DNA of 64,000 bases from Synechococcus sp. NOUM97013. Lineage in GTDB: Bacteria > Cyanobacteriota > Cyanobacteriia > PCC-6307 > Cyanobiaceae. Both the position numbers and the translations under genes were made by a program. Location of the stretch: assembly GCF_014279815.1 (NCBI RefSeq), contig NZ_CP047941.1, forward strand, positions 1,426,001 to 1,490,000, read 5' to 3'. Numbering within the stretch: the first letter of the stretch is position 1; the number at the start of each line of letters is the position of its first letter. The notes under the pieces are model-generated. The model was not told the DNA's origin. It saw only the letters and a program-made list of their open reading frames with translations, and did no database searches. Shown here in pieces: positions 17,373 to 26,038 of the stretch.

Positions 17373-18644
17373 TCAGGTTGCTGTCGCTCGATTCGAGACG
17401 ATGGGCTGAATCCTCGGCAGCTTCAGACAGGTCAATGCCGACAGCAAGACCAACAGTGAAGACGTCCAGAGACAGGCCTGCATTCCGGCGGCCGCCGACC
17501 GTCCCAGCATGAACGCCGCTCCCGACAGCAGGGTTCCAACGAGACGCCCAGCCGCATTGGCCATGTAATAGAAACCCACATTGAGGCTCACGCTCTCGGT
17601 ATCGGTGTAGGCGAGCACCAGGTAGGAGTGAATGGACGAATTCATGGCGAACACCACCCCAAAAGCGGCGAGGCCTGCGGTGATTGCAATCGACACCTCC
17701 ACCTGACGCCAGAGCGCCACCGCAATCAAAGCCGGAATCGCCGTGAGCAACGCACTCCAGAACTGCAAGGCTGAAGCACCAGGGGAGCTGGTCTGCCCCC
17801 AGAGCCGTCGCAGTGCCGGCGCCGATCCCTGGACGATGCCGTAGCCAATCACCCAGAGACCGAGGAAGCCGCCGATCTCTCCGAAACCCCACCCCAGAGA
17901 CGCTTCCAAAAACACCGGTAACGCCACCACAAACCAGACATCCCGGGCACCGAACAGGAAGAAGCGGGCCAGCGACAGCACGTTGATGCCCTGGGACTTG
18001 GAGAACAGCGAAGAGAAGGCGGCCTTGGACTTCATCTTTCCGATCTCCCCGGGCAGCACCAGCGTGAGCAGGAAGGCGAGGGCCAGGCCTGCAGCCATCG
18101 AACCCACAGCTGCATTGAAGCCAAAGGCGGTGAGCAGCACCCCACCGAGAAAGAAACCCACACCCTTGAGGGCGTTCTTGGATCCCGTCAGGATCGCCAC
18201 CCACTTGAACAGCTGCTGCTGCCCCTGCTGCTGATCAGCCGGGGTTTCCGGCACGACGGTCTTGATGGCGCTCTTGGCGCTCATCTTGTTGAGGTCTTTA
18301 GCGATGCCGCTGATCGCCTGGGCGGCCATCACGTAGATCACGCTCAATAGTTTCGGCCAGCTGGCAGCGACGGGCACCAGCATCAGCAACGCCAGGATCT
18401 GCAGCAGCGTGCCCACCCAGAGAGTGAGCCGTAGCCCATAGCGGGCACCAATCCAGCCCCCATAGAGGTTGGTGATCACCCCGAACAATTCATAGAAGAG
18501 AAACAGGAAGGCAATCTCGAGGGTGGAGTAGCCGAGCTGGTGGAAGTGGAACACCACCAGCATGCGCAGAGCGCCATCAGTGAGCGTGAACGCCCAGTAA
18601 TTGGCGGTGACGATGCCGTACTGCTGCAGAGGGGAGAGTTTCAT
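17373..18644 (-). CDS. arsJ: ArsJ, organoarsenical (1-arseno-3-phosphoglycerate) efflux MFS transporter
   Basis: A 423-aa major facilitator protein with about twelve membrane helices. The N-terminus [20 protein letters not shown] and the [19 protein letters not shown] loop are typical of ArsJ. By family knowledge, it exports 1-arseno-3-phosphoglycerate, which the adjacent GAPDH makes from arsenate and glyceraldehyde 3-phosphate. The product then decomposes outside the cell, giving arsenate resistance. Its start overlaps the stop of that GAPDH gene by 4 bp, confirming the functional pairing. Two ArsR-type boxes lie upstream of the pair. Confidence 0.9.
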   Translation of the reverse strand: MKLSPLQQYGIVTANYWAFTLTDGALRMLVVFHFHQLGYSTLEIAFLFLFYELFGVITNLYGGWIGARYGLRLTLWVGTLLQILALLMLVPVAASWPKLLSVIYVMAAQAISGIAKDLNKMSAKSAIKTVVPETPADQQQGQQQLFKWVAILTGSKNALKGVGFFLGGVLLTAFGFNAAVGSMAAGLALAFLLTLVLPGEIGKMKSKAAFSSLFSKSQGINVLSLARFFLFGARDVWFVVALPVFLEASLGWGFGEIGGFLGLWVIGYGIVQGSAPALRRLWGQTSSPGASALQFWSALLTAIPALIAVALWRQVEVSIAITAGLAAFGVVFAMNSSIHSYLVLAYTDTESVSLNVGFYYMANAAGRLVGTLLSGAAFMLGRSAAAGMQACLWTSSLLVLLSALTCLKLPRIQPIVSNRATAT

Positions 18645-19663
18645 ACCTCAAGCCCCACCACATGGGCCACCAGATCGGCCATGCGGCTGCTGTAGCCCCA
18701 TTCATTGTCGTACCAGGCGTAGACCTTCAGCTGCGTGCCATCCACCACCATCGTCGAGAGGGCATCGACGATCGCGCTGCGGTTGTCGTTGGTGTAGTCA
18801 CACGACACCAGTGGGCGCTCCTCATAACCCAGGATTCCCTTGAGCGGACCGTCTGCCGCGGTCTTGAATGCCGCATTCACCTGCTCTGCCGTGACGCTCT
18901 GCTTGAGCTCGAACACCGCATCGGTGAGCGATCCATTCAGCAGGGGAACACGCACAGCGTGACCGTTGAGCTTGCCCTTCAGCTCGGGAAAGATCATCGC
19001 GATCGCCTTGGCCGAACCGGTGGTGGTGGGGATCAGTGAGGTGAGCCCGGAGCGCGCCCGACGCAGATCGCTTTTGAAAGAATCGATCGGCACCTGGGTG
19101 TTGGTGATGTCGTGAATGGTGGTGATCAGACCGTGTTCGATGCCGAAGCTCTCGTGCACCACCTTCACCACCGGTGCCAGGCAGTTGGTGGTGCAGGAGG
19201 CGGCCGTCACCAACTTGTGCCGCGCCGGTTCATAGAAGTGGTGATTGATCCCATAAACGATGTTGAGCGCCTCTTCACCGGCGACCACACCCTTCACCGG
19301 ACAGGCCACCACCACACGCTTCAAACCCACCTGCTCGAAATAGGGGTTGAGGGTCTCCGGCGTTTTGATCGCGCCGCTGGCCTCGAGCACCATCTCCACA
19401 CCGCGTTCAGCCCAGGGCACGGCGGTGGGGTCTTGTTCGCTGGACCAGGTGAGTGGGGATCCCTCCACGCTGAAGCCAGTAGCGCTGCTGGTGATGCCTC
19501 GGTCCCAGCGCCCATGCACGGAATCGAACTCCAGCAGGTGGGCCGCTGCTGACGCATCGCCGGCGGGATCATTGACGTGCACCAGCTCGATGCCAGGCCG
19601 GCCCCAGAGGGCACGGAACACCAGGCGACCAATCCGTCCAAAGCCATTGATGCCGATGCGCAT
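18641..19663 (-). CDS. ArsJ-associated glyceraldehyde-3-phosphate dehydrogenase
   Basis: A 340-aa GAPDH. The NAD-binding motif [13 protein letters not shown] opens the protein and the catalytic Cys lies in [13 protein letters not shown] (about residue 154). The substrate-binding ITNTQ and [10 protein letters not shown] regions are intact, and the C-terminus has [12 protein letters not shown]. Because it is coupled to arsJ by an ATGA overlap, it is assigned as the dedicated arsenate-using paralogue rather than a glycolytic or Calvin-cycle GAPDH. The ATG at 19663 places the Rossmann motif at the N-terminus as in the family; an upstream start would cut into the operator region. Confidence 0.9.
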   Translation of the reverse strand: MRIGINGFGRIGRLVFRALWGRPGIELVHVNDPAGDASAAAHLLEFDSVHGRWDRGITSSATGFSVEGSPLTWSSEQDPTAVPWAERGVEMVLEASGAIKTPETLNPYFEQVGLKRVVVACPVKGVVAGEEALNIVYGINHHFYEPARHKLVTAASCTTNCLAPVVKVVHESFGIEHGLITTIHDITNTQVPIDSFKSDLRRARSGLTSLIPTTTGSAKAIAMIFPELKGKLNGHAVRVPLLNGSLTDAVFELKQSVTAEQVNAAFKTAADGPLKGILGYEERPLVSCDYTNDNRSAIVDALSTMVVDGTQLKVYAWYDNEWGYSSRMADLVAHVVGLEV

Positions 19664-19692
19664 GGTGACCAATAGGGCCGATCGCCCCATAG

Positions 19693-19726
19693 ATCAACCA
19701 ATCTTGATTGATCAACCAGACTTGAT
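19693..19726. promoter_or_regulatory. Two tandem ArsR-type operator boxes
   Basis: Two copies of ATCAA-N6-TTGAT, at 19693-19708 and 19711-19726, spaced 18 bp start to start, lie between the GAPDH/arsJ pair (minus strand) and mscS (plus strand). Inverted repeats of this kind are typical binding sites of ArsR repressors, and an arsR gene is present at 20867. Which of the flanking promoters they control is inference; the minus-strand arsenic pair is the obvious candidate. Confidence 0.65.
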
Positions 19727-19789
19727 GCAAGCCTCTTGCAAGCAGCGACACGGCGCTGCAGAATTTTTTCCAATTGCAGTGAATCGCCG

Positions 19790-20815
19790 ATGAACCTGGG
19801 TCATCTCCTCTGGACGGTCTTCGGCGGCGCAGCCATCACCCTGGCGCTGTCTTACCTGCTGCGGCGAGTACTTCCCCGACTGACGCAGAAAACCAACAGC
19901 GATTTCGACGACTTCGTGCTCGCAGCCCTGGCGGATGCCGTGATTCCGATCGGGCTGGTCACTGTGCTGGTGCTCACGGAAATTGATCTCAACTTTCCCG
20001 CCAACATCAAGACGGCCTACGACATCGCCCTGCGCGGCCTGGTCACGATCGTGCTGGTGCGCTTCACCAATCGGGTGGGTGCTCGCTTCCTCACAAGTGC
20101 CGCGCGACGCACCGGCGGCGAAGACCTTCAGCAGCTGCTCAAAAGCCTGCTGCCTCTCCTAAGGGCTGTGGTGTGGACCGTGGGCATCCTGGTGCTTCTT
20201 CAGAGCCTGGGCGTGCAAATGACGGTGGTCTGGGGTCTGCTCAGCGCCGGCGGCATCGGTATCGGCTTGGCCCTCAAAGAACCGGCGCAGGAGCTGTTCG
20301 CTTACCTGATGATCCTGCTCGACAAACCGTTCACCGTCGGCCAGTTCATCAGCACGGGATCCACGTCGGCCACGGTGGAGAAAATCGGCGTGCGCTCCAC
20401 CCATCTGCGCAGCACCCGCGGCGAACTTGTGGTGGTCAGCAACAGCTCGCTGACGGGAAAAACCATTCAAAACTTCGCCGAAATGAAACAAAGGCGCATG
20501 CTCTATTCCATCGGCGTCACCTACGACACCACCGTGGAACAGATGAAAGCCATTCCCTCCATGATCCAGGCGATCATCGACCAGCAGGAGCACAGCAGCT
20601 TCGGCCGTTGTCACTTCACTGAATTCGCCGACTCAAGCCTGAATTTCGAGCTGGCCTATTACATCGACACCCGTGATTACACCGTCGCCCTGAACGATCA
20701 GCAGGCGATCAACCTGGCCATCATGGAAGCCTTTGCACAGGAAGGCATCGAGTTTGCCTTCCCGAGCCAGACCGTCTATCTGGAAAGCGATTCAGGAGCG
20801 AGCCAGGCCAGATGA
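19790..20815 (+). CDS. MscS-family mechanosensitive channel
   Basis: A 341-aa membrane protein with three to four N-terminal helices (LLWTVFGGAAITLALSYLL first) and a MscS core. The pore-lining region is the Gly/Ala-rich VVWGLLSAGGIGIGLALKEP, and the beta domain follows (PFTVGQFI then VVVSNSSLTGKTIQNFA). It releases solutes on hypo-osmotic shock. The ATG at 19790 (MNLGHLLW) was preferred to an upstream start at 19736, because it places the first helix at the N-terminus and leaves the operator boxes and the divergent promoter free. Confidence 0.85.
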   Translation: MNLGHLLWTVFGGAAITLALSYLLRRVLPRLTQKTNSDFDDFVLAALADAVIPIGLVTVLVLTEIDLNFPANIKTAYDIALRGLVTIVLVRFTNRVGARFLTSAARRTGGEDLQQLLKSLLPLLRAVVWTVGILVLLQSLGVQMTVVWGLLSAGGIGIGLALKEPAQELFAYLMILLDKPFTVGQFISTGSTSATVEKIGVRSTHLRSTRGELVVVSNSSLTGKTIQNFAEMKQRRMLYSIGVTYDTTVEQMKAIPSMIQAIIDQQEHSSFGRCHFTEFADSSLNFELAYYIDTRDYTVALNDQQAINLAIMEAFAQEGIEFAFPSQTVYLESDSGASQAR

Positions 20816-20866
20816 GCACTGCTAAAGCCTGGCACTCCTAGGCTGAAACCTGACCGGACGCAGTCC

Positions 20867-21271
20867 ATGACACCCCCGGTGGAAACAGCCTTGCAGGACA
20901 AAACAGCCTTGCAGGACAAAACAGTCTTGAAGGGGAACCAAGGCTCGGCAGTGGACACAGCTGACCCCCTGGACACCCACAAGGCCCAGGCCATGCTCAA
21001 AGGGCTGTCCGACCCGATCCGACTGAGGGTGATAGAGCAGCTGGGTGCCGGCGAGCGCTGCGTCTGCGATCTCACCACGGATCTGCAGCTCTCCCAGTCA
21101 CGACTCTCCTTTCACCTCAAGGTGCTCCGCGAGGCAGGCCTAATTAGCGATCGCCAGAGCGGTCGCTGGGTCTACTACCGGCTGCGGCCCGAAGCCCTGG
21201 GAGCACTGCAACAGTGGCTGCAAGGGCTCTCCATCAGCTGCGAAGCACGCAGCAGCTGCTGCGACGGCTGA
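20867..21271 (+). CDS. arsR: ArsR-family arsenic-sensing repressor
   Basis: A 134-aa winged-helix repressor. The DNA-binding helix is LQLSQSRLSFHLKVLREAGL, and the preceding ERCVCDL is the type I As(III)-binding CxC motif of ArsR. Further Cys residues at the C-terminus (CEARSSCCDG) may contribute to metalloid sensing. The N-terminal 40 residues are unusual, including a 6-residue repeat TALQDK-TALQDK-TVLKGN; an internal ATG (MLKGLSDPIRL) could be the real start. It most likely binds the two boxes upstream of the GAPDH/arsJ pair. Confidence 0.85.
   Translation: MTPPVETALQDKTALQDKTVLKGNQGSAVDTADPLDTHKAQAMLKGLSDPIRLRVIEQLGAGERCVCDLTTDLQLSQSRLSFHLKVLREAGLISDRQSGRWVYYRLRPEALGALQQWLQGLSISCEARSSCCDG
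20884..20937 (+). repeat. 18-bp tandem repeat, three units, in the arsR 5' end
   Basis: Two identical copies of AACAGCCTTGCAGGACAA and one degenerate third copy follow head to tail, keeping the reading frame and giving a repeated hexapeptide. Tandem duplication by slippage is likely. Confidence 0.8.
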
Positions 21272-21274
21272 ACG

Positions 21275-21898
21275 ATGACAGGCGAAGCCGAGGACGAACG
21301 CCTGCTGTTTCCCGCCACACAGCGCAATCGCATTCCCATTGGAGACGCGCTGGAGCGCCATCTGCCCAGCCAGGGTTTGGTGCTCGAACTCGCCAGCGGC
21401 TCGGGGGAGCACGGCGTGACTTTTCAACAACGCTTTCCCGGGCTGACCTGGCAATGCAGTGACCCCGATCCGGACCACTGCCGCAGCATCAACAGCTGGA
21501 TCCGTCATGAGGGACTCAGCGGAACCATGCCCACTGCACTGGCACTCGACGTGCGTGAACGTCACTGGCGCCAGCACCTGAGCGCTGCACCGCAGGCCAT
21601 CGTCAGCATCAACCTGCTGCACATCGCTCCCTGGGAGTGCACGCTTGCACTGCTGGACAACGCCGCGGAGCTGCTGCAAGCGGGCAGCACACTCAGCGTG
21701 TATGGGCCGTTCCGCGTCGATGGCGTCCACGTCAGCGAGAGCAACCGCCAGTTCGATCTGACCTTGCGACAGCGCGACCCCAGCTGGGGTGTGCGCGACC
21801 AGACGACCGTGATCGATCGGGCCGCGGCCGTGGGCCTGACGCTGCGCGAAATCGCGATGCTGCCGGCCAACAACCGCATGATCACCTGGAGCCGCTGA
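21275..21898 (+). CDS. DUF938 SAM-dependent methyltransferase-like protein
   Basis: A 207-aa protein that matches the DUF938 pattern: FPATQRNRIPIGDAL near the N-terminus, the SAM-binding glycine motif LVLELASGSGEHG (about residues 35-47), SINLLHIAPWECTLALL and a GVHVSESNRQFD segment. It starts 3 bp after the arsR stop and is probably cotranscribed. The target is unknown. It lacks the Cys pattern of an arsenite methyltransferase. Confidence 0.8.
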   Translation: MTGEAEDERLLFPATQRNRIPIGDALERHLPSQGLVLELASGSGEHGVTFQQRFPGLTWQCSDPDPDHCRSINSWIRHEGLSGTMPTALALDVRERHWRQHLSAAPQAIVSINLLHIAPWECTLALLDNAAELLQAGSTLSVYGPFRVDGVHVSESNRQFDLTLRQRDPSWGVRDQTTVIDRAAAVGLTLREIAMLPANNRMITWSR

Positions 21899-22100
21899 GC
21901 GTTCAGACAAGCTCCAAGACTGCGCAGACGCCAGCCTTTGAGGGCCTTGGCTTTGCGGGGACGCATGAGCACGCTGGTCATCAGCTGTCAGCCAAGCAAG
22001 CCCAAAGACAGACAAAGCACTCCAAAGGAACTCGAGAGATACTCCACAGTGACTTTGCAGACACTACAGGCTAGATTCTGGCCAACAGCGCACACGCTGA

Positions 22101-22337
22101 ATGGCTCCTGCCCGGGAAAACCAGGTGAAGCTGACGGTTTCGGTTCCCCCGAGCCTGCACGTCTTGCTGCGCAGCTGGGCTCAGTGCGAGGGGCGCGAAC
22201 TCACCAGCGTCGTCCTGCAATGCGTTGAGCTGTCCGTCCGGCAGCTGAAGAGCAACGGATCAATCCCCGCCAGCGCCGTGACCAGTTACGAACGAGCCTG
22301 CGAAGAACGCCTGGCCGCCGCCAACGCCGCGCCATGA
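22101..22337 (+). CDS. Small protein with ribbon-helix-helix-like N-terminus
   Basis: A 78-aa protein beginning NQVKLTVSVPPSLHVLLRSW followed by EGRELTSVVLQCVELSVRQL, which resembles a CopG-type beta-strand plus two helices used for DNA binding. The tail is basic then Ala-rich. Its stop overlaps the start of the next gene by 4 bp (ATGA). The antitoxin or regulator role suggested by the fold is inference only. Confidence 0.55.
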   Translation: MAPARENQVKLTVSVPPSLHVLLRSWAQCEGRELTSVVLQCVELSVRQLKSNGSIPASAVTSYERACEERLAAANAAP

Positions 22338-22771
22338 CCCTCAACACCACCAAGCTGGATCCAGCCCAAATCGAACAGGCCTTGCTGGCGCCGTGCATGG
22401 ATGCCGTGATCGCCGTCACCGAGCGCTATCAATTTCTGGAACACCACCGCGGCGCCAGAGTCTTCACCGCCTACAGGGAAATCGACCACGTGCTGCACCT
22501 GGGCTTCCACGACGACCTCACGCACCAGGCCCGAAAGGAACTGCAGGAGCGGGGTTTCCAGCTTATGGAAGCCCGCGAAGGCACCAAACGAGAGCATCGG
22601 CTGCTGTTGCTCACGCTCAAAGAAATCGGCTTTTCCCATCACTACGGAGAAGGCTTTTACCAGGCGTCACGCAGCCTGGTGCGTCACCTGCGCAACCTGG
22701 GCTGGCCCCTGGGAACGCTGACCAGCACCCTCAACAACTCCCGCAGCAACCCGGAAGGATCCACCAACTGA
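22334..22771 (+). CDS. Conserved hypothetical protein coupled to the RHH-like gene
   Basis: A 145-aa soluble protein rich in His, Arg and Leu, with FLEHHRGARVFTAYREIDHV and GFSHHYGEGFYQASRSLVRH segments. No signal peptide, no membrane helix and no catalytic motif that I recognise. It is translationally coupled to the preceding ribbon-helix-helix-like protein, so the two may act together. Confidence 0.55.
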   Translation: MTLNTTKLDPAQIEQALLAPCMDAVIAVTERYQFLEHHRGARVFTAYREIDHVLHLGFHDDLTHQARKELQERGFQLMEAREGTKREHRLLLLTLKEIGFSHHYGEGFYQASRSLVRHLRNLGWPLGTLTSTLNNSRSNPEGSTN

Positions 22772-22778
22772 GCTGAGC

Positions 22779-23021
22779 TCAGAATTCGATGCCGGCCTCA
22801 GGGCCGATCTCGCCATCAGGCCAATCATCACCAATGTCCTCCACCACGGGTTGGTCCTTGGGAATCGGACCGGAACTGGGTTGCGATCCATCGATGCAGC
22901 CATCCGGCGTGGTGAAGCCACTGGAGAAGGCCTCGCAATTCACGAGGTCCTGTTCTGCCCGGGCGGGCAGCAGCCCGGCTAACAGGACAACAGCCAGCAC
23001 AAACCTGAAGGGATGATGCAT
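22779..23021 (-). CDS. Small secreted acidic protein
   Basis: An 80-aa protein with a signal peptide (FRFVLAVVLLAGLLPARA, cleavage after Ala about residue 22) and a short acidic mature region with two Cys (VNCEAF, DGCIDG) that could form a disulfide. Function unknown. It is downstream of the GDSL hydrolase on the same strand. Confidence 0.6.
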   Translation of the reverse strand: MHHPFRFVLAVVLLAGLLPARAEQDLVNCEAFSSGFTTPDGCIDGSQPSSGPIPKDQPVVEDIGDDWPDGEIGPEAGIEF

Positions 23022-23055
23022 CGTTCACCAGCAAACCCCCCGAGTCTGGCGGCCG

Positions 23056-23724
23056 TCACCAGGGTGTGAGCTGCGTGCGTGTTTCCAAACCAGCCCAGCG
23101 TTGCAAGGCATCCCAGCCACGCACACGCTGGTCGATCCAGACATGGCCGCAACCGTTGAGATGGATGCCATCGGGTTCCATCCACTGCAGCCAATCGGGA
23201 TCCGCCTGCATCGCAGCATGCAGCGCCAGGAAGGGCACATCCACTTCGAGGCAGGCTTCCTCGATCTGGGCTTCGTGCACCGCCACATCCCCATTGCCAT
23301 ACCAAAGGCAGTCCGCAAAGGGCATGGCCTGTTCATCCACAGGCGTCAGTCCCAGCACAAACACCGAAGCCCGCGGCTGGATCGCCCGCAGCAGCTGCTC
23401 AAATCCGAAGCGAAACGCCTCGGCATCCAGAGGTTGGCGGCCATCGGGGCGACCAACCCGCGCGGTGTCGTTGAGACCGACCGCCAGCAGGATCGCTTCC
23501 GGTTGTTTGCGCCGCAGCTCACCACGACAGGCCCATTCACGCTCCCAGCGCGCTGACACCGCTTCAAGACCATCACCGCGCACACCGAGGCCATAGATCA
23601 GCGGAGCATCAGGGAGCTCCATCCAGTGCCGACGCAACCGTTCACACCAACCGCCGCCTTCGCGATCCCCCCAGCCGACAACGCCGCTATCGCCGATCAC
23701 CACCAGTTGCCGGGGAGCCCGCAT
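23056..23724 (-). CDS. SGNH/GDSL-type hydrolase
   Basis: A 222-aa protein of the SGNH hydrolase superfamily (esterases and lipases). The four blocks are visible: GDSGVVGWGD with the nucleophile Ser near residue 13, the oxyanion Gly in YGLGVRGDG, GLND near residue 104, and DGIHLNGCGH with the catalytic Asp and His at the C-terminus. No signal peptide, so it is cytoplasmic. It starts 29 bp after the PhnE gene and may belong to the same transcript. Confidence 0.82.
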   Translation of the reverse strand: MRAPRQLVVIGDSGVVGWGDREGGGWCERLRRHWMELPDAPLIYGLGVRGDGLEAVSARWEREWACRGELRRKQPEAILLAVGLNDTARVGRPDGRQPLDAEAFRFGFEQLLRAIQPRASVFVLGLTPVDEQAMPFADCLWYGNGDVAVHEAQIEEACLEVDVPFLALHAAMQADPDWLQWMEPDGIHLNGCGHVWIDQRVRGWDALQRWAGLETRTQLTPW

Positions 23725-23753
23725 CGATATGCCGTTGCTTCAGAAAGACCGAA

Positions 23754-25283
23754 TCAGCTTTGCAGCCAGTGCTGCCGGGAGCCATCACTGAGCACTTCGC
23801 CGCAAAGCGTGATTAAGGCGTAGCTAGCCAGCAGCAGCAACACCGCAGCCCAGTGGAAGGAGCTGAGCGACTCAAGCAGCTGCCAACCCAGCCCACTGCC
23901 ACCGATCAGACCCACCACGACCGTCTCACGCAGGATCACGTCACTGCGATAGGCGCCATAAGCGAGGTGGGACGGGCTGCGCGGGCTGAGCAAGCCATAC
24001 AGCCAACTCACCCGTTGCGATGCACCACTACTGCGCAGGGCGGTGCGGGAGCCATCGTCCTGCTGATCCAACCCCTCCTGCAGCAATCGCCCCATTACAC
24101 CAGCATTGTGGAGTCCTAGGGCCAAAGCACCGATGGCCAGGGTCGGGCGGTTGCTCAGCAACAGCAGCAGCACGGTGAGCGGCGGTGGAATCAAGCGCAA
24201 AAGGGTCCAGAGCGCCCCAAGGCAAGACCGCCATAGCCGACAGGAGGACAGCAGCAGCACCAGTGGCGGCAGACCGATGGCGATGCCGGCCGCCAACACC
24301 GTGAGCATCAGCGTTTCCCAGATCATCGGCAGCCAGGGAAGCTCCTGCGCCGCCAGCAGCAGCGCGCGGCCATCCGGCCAGATCAGCGGCATCCAGCTGA
24401 GAGGGCCGGCATCCGGGAACAGACGCGCCAGCCAGAGACCACCGACCACCACAGCCATCACCACCACAGCAACAAAGCCAAGCACCTGCCGTTGTGCCAG
24501 CCGCGCCTGACCGCTGTGCTGGCGCCACTGCCGCAATCCCTGCTCGAGGGCGATGCTCACCAGAGCCAGCAGCCAGAGGCCCGTCCAGAGCTCCTGAAAA
24601 CGCAGCGATTTGAGACTGAGTTCAAGATCGGTTCCGAGGCCACCAAGCCCGAACACTCCCAGCAGGGTGGCACTGCGCAGAGCGCACTCCAACCGATAGC
24701 CGCCGTAGCTCATCAACACCCCCCCCATGGCCGGCGCAAAGGCGGTGAAGCAGGCCGACAGTGGCGACGCACCGGCCTGAAGCAGGGCCTCCAGCCGGGA
24801 AGGGTCGAGGCTCTGCAACTGATCGCGCCAGACACGCGCCACCAGGGCGGCATAGGGAATGGTGATCGCGGCAACAGCGACCCAGGGATGCAGTCCAAAC
24901 ACCTGCAGCAGCAGCAAGCCCCAGATCAGTTCATGCACCGAACGCGGCAAGGCCAGCAGCCGGCGCAGAAGCATCGCTGGCAAGCCGGGCCAGCGGAACG
25001 TGAGCCAGAGACGCTCTGAACTCAGGCAACCCAGTACGACGCCGATCAGCAGGCTGCAGCCCCAGCCCGTGAGCGCCGTGGCCACGGTCACCTCAAGTGC
25101 CCTGAGCAGAGACCCGATCAGAACAGGATCCAAGGAGGGGCGGACAGCACCGAGCAGGAATGCGGCCCAGATCTCGCTGCCACCGCCATGGACGGCCTGA
25201 AGCACCACGATCAGAACCGGCACCAGAGCCAGGGCTGGCAGCAGGGCCAGGGCCGGGGCCGTCGGCCGAAGCGCCCTGATCAT
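23754..25283 (-). CDS. phnE: Phosphonate/phosphate ABC transporter permease, fused double PhnE
   Basis: A 509-aa membrane protein about twice the usual PhnE length, so both permease halves are fused. The first half has ALPRSVHELIWGLLLLQVFG, the second ALGLHNAGVMGRLLQEGLDQ followed by YRSDVILRETVVVGLIGGSG, both hallmarks of PhnE permeases. Each half carries about six helices. It overlaps the ATPase gene by 4 bp. Such fused forms pair with PhnC and PhnD to import phosphonates, phosphite or phosphate. Confidence 0.83.
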   Translation of the reverse strand: MIRALRPTAPALALLPALALVPVLIVVLQAVHGGGSEIWAAFLLGAVRPSLDPVLIGSLLRALEVTVATALTGWGCSLLIGVVLGCLSSERLWLTFRWPGLPAMLLRRLLALPRSVHELIWGLLLLQVFGLHPWVAVAAITIPYAALVARVWRDQLQSLDPSRLEALLQAGASPLSACFTAFAPAMGGVLMSYGGYRLECALRSATLLGVFGLGGLGTDLELSLKSLRFQELWTGLWLLALVSIALEQGLRQWRQHSGQARLAQRQVLGFVAVVVMAVVVGGLWLARLFPDAGPLSWMPLIWPDGRALLLAAQELPWLPMIWETLMLTVLAAGIAIGLPPLVLLLSSCRLWRSCLGALWTLLRLIPPPLTVLLLLLSNRPTLAIGALALGLHNAGVMGRLLQEGLDQQDDGSRTALRSSGASQRVSWLYGLLSPRSPSHLAYGAYRSDVILRETVVVGLIGGSGLGWQLLESLSSFHWAAVLLLLASYALITLCGEVLSDGSRQHWLQS

Positions 25284-26038
25284 GAGGCGTACAAGCCGTT
25301 GAGATCATCGGCCGACACACTCGCGGCCTGTGCATCGATCACCAGGGCGCCATCGCGCAGTCCGAGCACACGATCAAAACGGTCGATCAGCTCAGGGCGA
25401 TGCAACGACACCACGACGGCCTCCGCGCCGCTGCACAGCGCCCCATCCTGATCACAGGCAAGCAACCGGTCCAGCACCTCGGCGGCAATGGCCGGATCCA
25501 GGCTGGCCAACGGCTCATCGGCGAGCATTAAAGCCGGCTGCTGGCGGAACAGGCGTGCCAGCGCCACCCGTTGGCGTTGACCACCCGACAGCTGCCGCAC
25601 AGGACGATCCAGGGCTGCATCCGCCAGCAGCGCCTCTTCCAGTCCGGCCTGCCTCAAGCAGTGACGGCTGGGTTCGCTGCCGATCCGAAACAGCAAATTG
25701 GCAAGAGCCCAGCCCAGGCGATGACGGGCCAAGGCACCGGCATTGACGTTCTGACCAATGCTGAGCTCATCAATCAGCCGCAGGTCCTGCCAAAGCGTGC
25801 CGATCTCAGCCCGTTGGCGCCGGGTCAGGCGCGTCAGCGGCACTCCCTTGAAGCGCACCTGACCGGACTCGGGCCTCAGGCTGCCGTTGATCACCGCCAG
25901 CAGGGAACTCTTGCCAGCGCCACTGCGACCAAGCAGGGCGACCCGGTCACCGGCCTGGAGCTGGAGCGACAAGGCTTTGAGCCGATCCCCATGGGGTCCG
26001 GCCAGCTGAACCTGCTCCAGCTCCAAAAGCGACGTCAC
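25280..26038 (-). CDS. phnC: Phosphonate/phosphate ABC transporter ATP-binding protein
   Basis: A 252-aa ATPase. Walker A is LGRSGAGKSSLL (about residues 36-47), the Q-loop is TLWQDLRLIDELS, the signature LSGGQRQRVALARLF and Walker B LMLADEPLASLDP. The GPHGDRLKALSL N-terminus and PhnC-like spacing, with the phnD and phnE neighbours, fix the assignment. It overlaps both neighbours by 4 bp. Confidence 0.88.
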   Translation of the reverse strand: MTSLLELEQVQLAGPHGDRLKALSLQLQAGDRVALLGRSGAGKSSLLAVINGSLRPESGQVRFKGVPLTRLTRRQRAEIGTLWQDLRLIDELSIGQNVNAGALARHRLGWALANLLFRIGSEPSRHCLRQAGLEEALLADAALDRPVRQLSGGQRQRVALARLFRQQPALMLADEPLASLDPAIAAEVLDRLLACDQDGALCSGAEAVVVSLHRPELIDRFDRVLGLRDGALVIDAQAASVSADDLNGLYAS

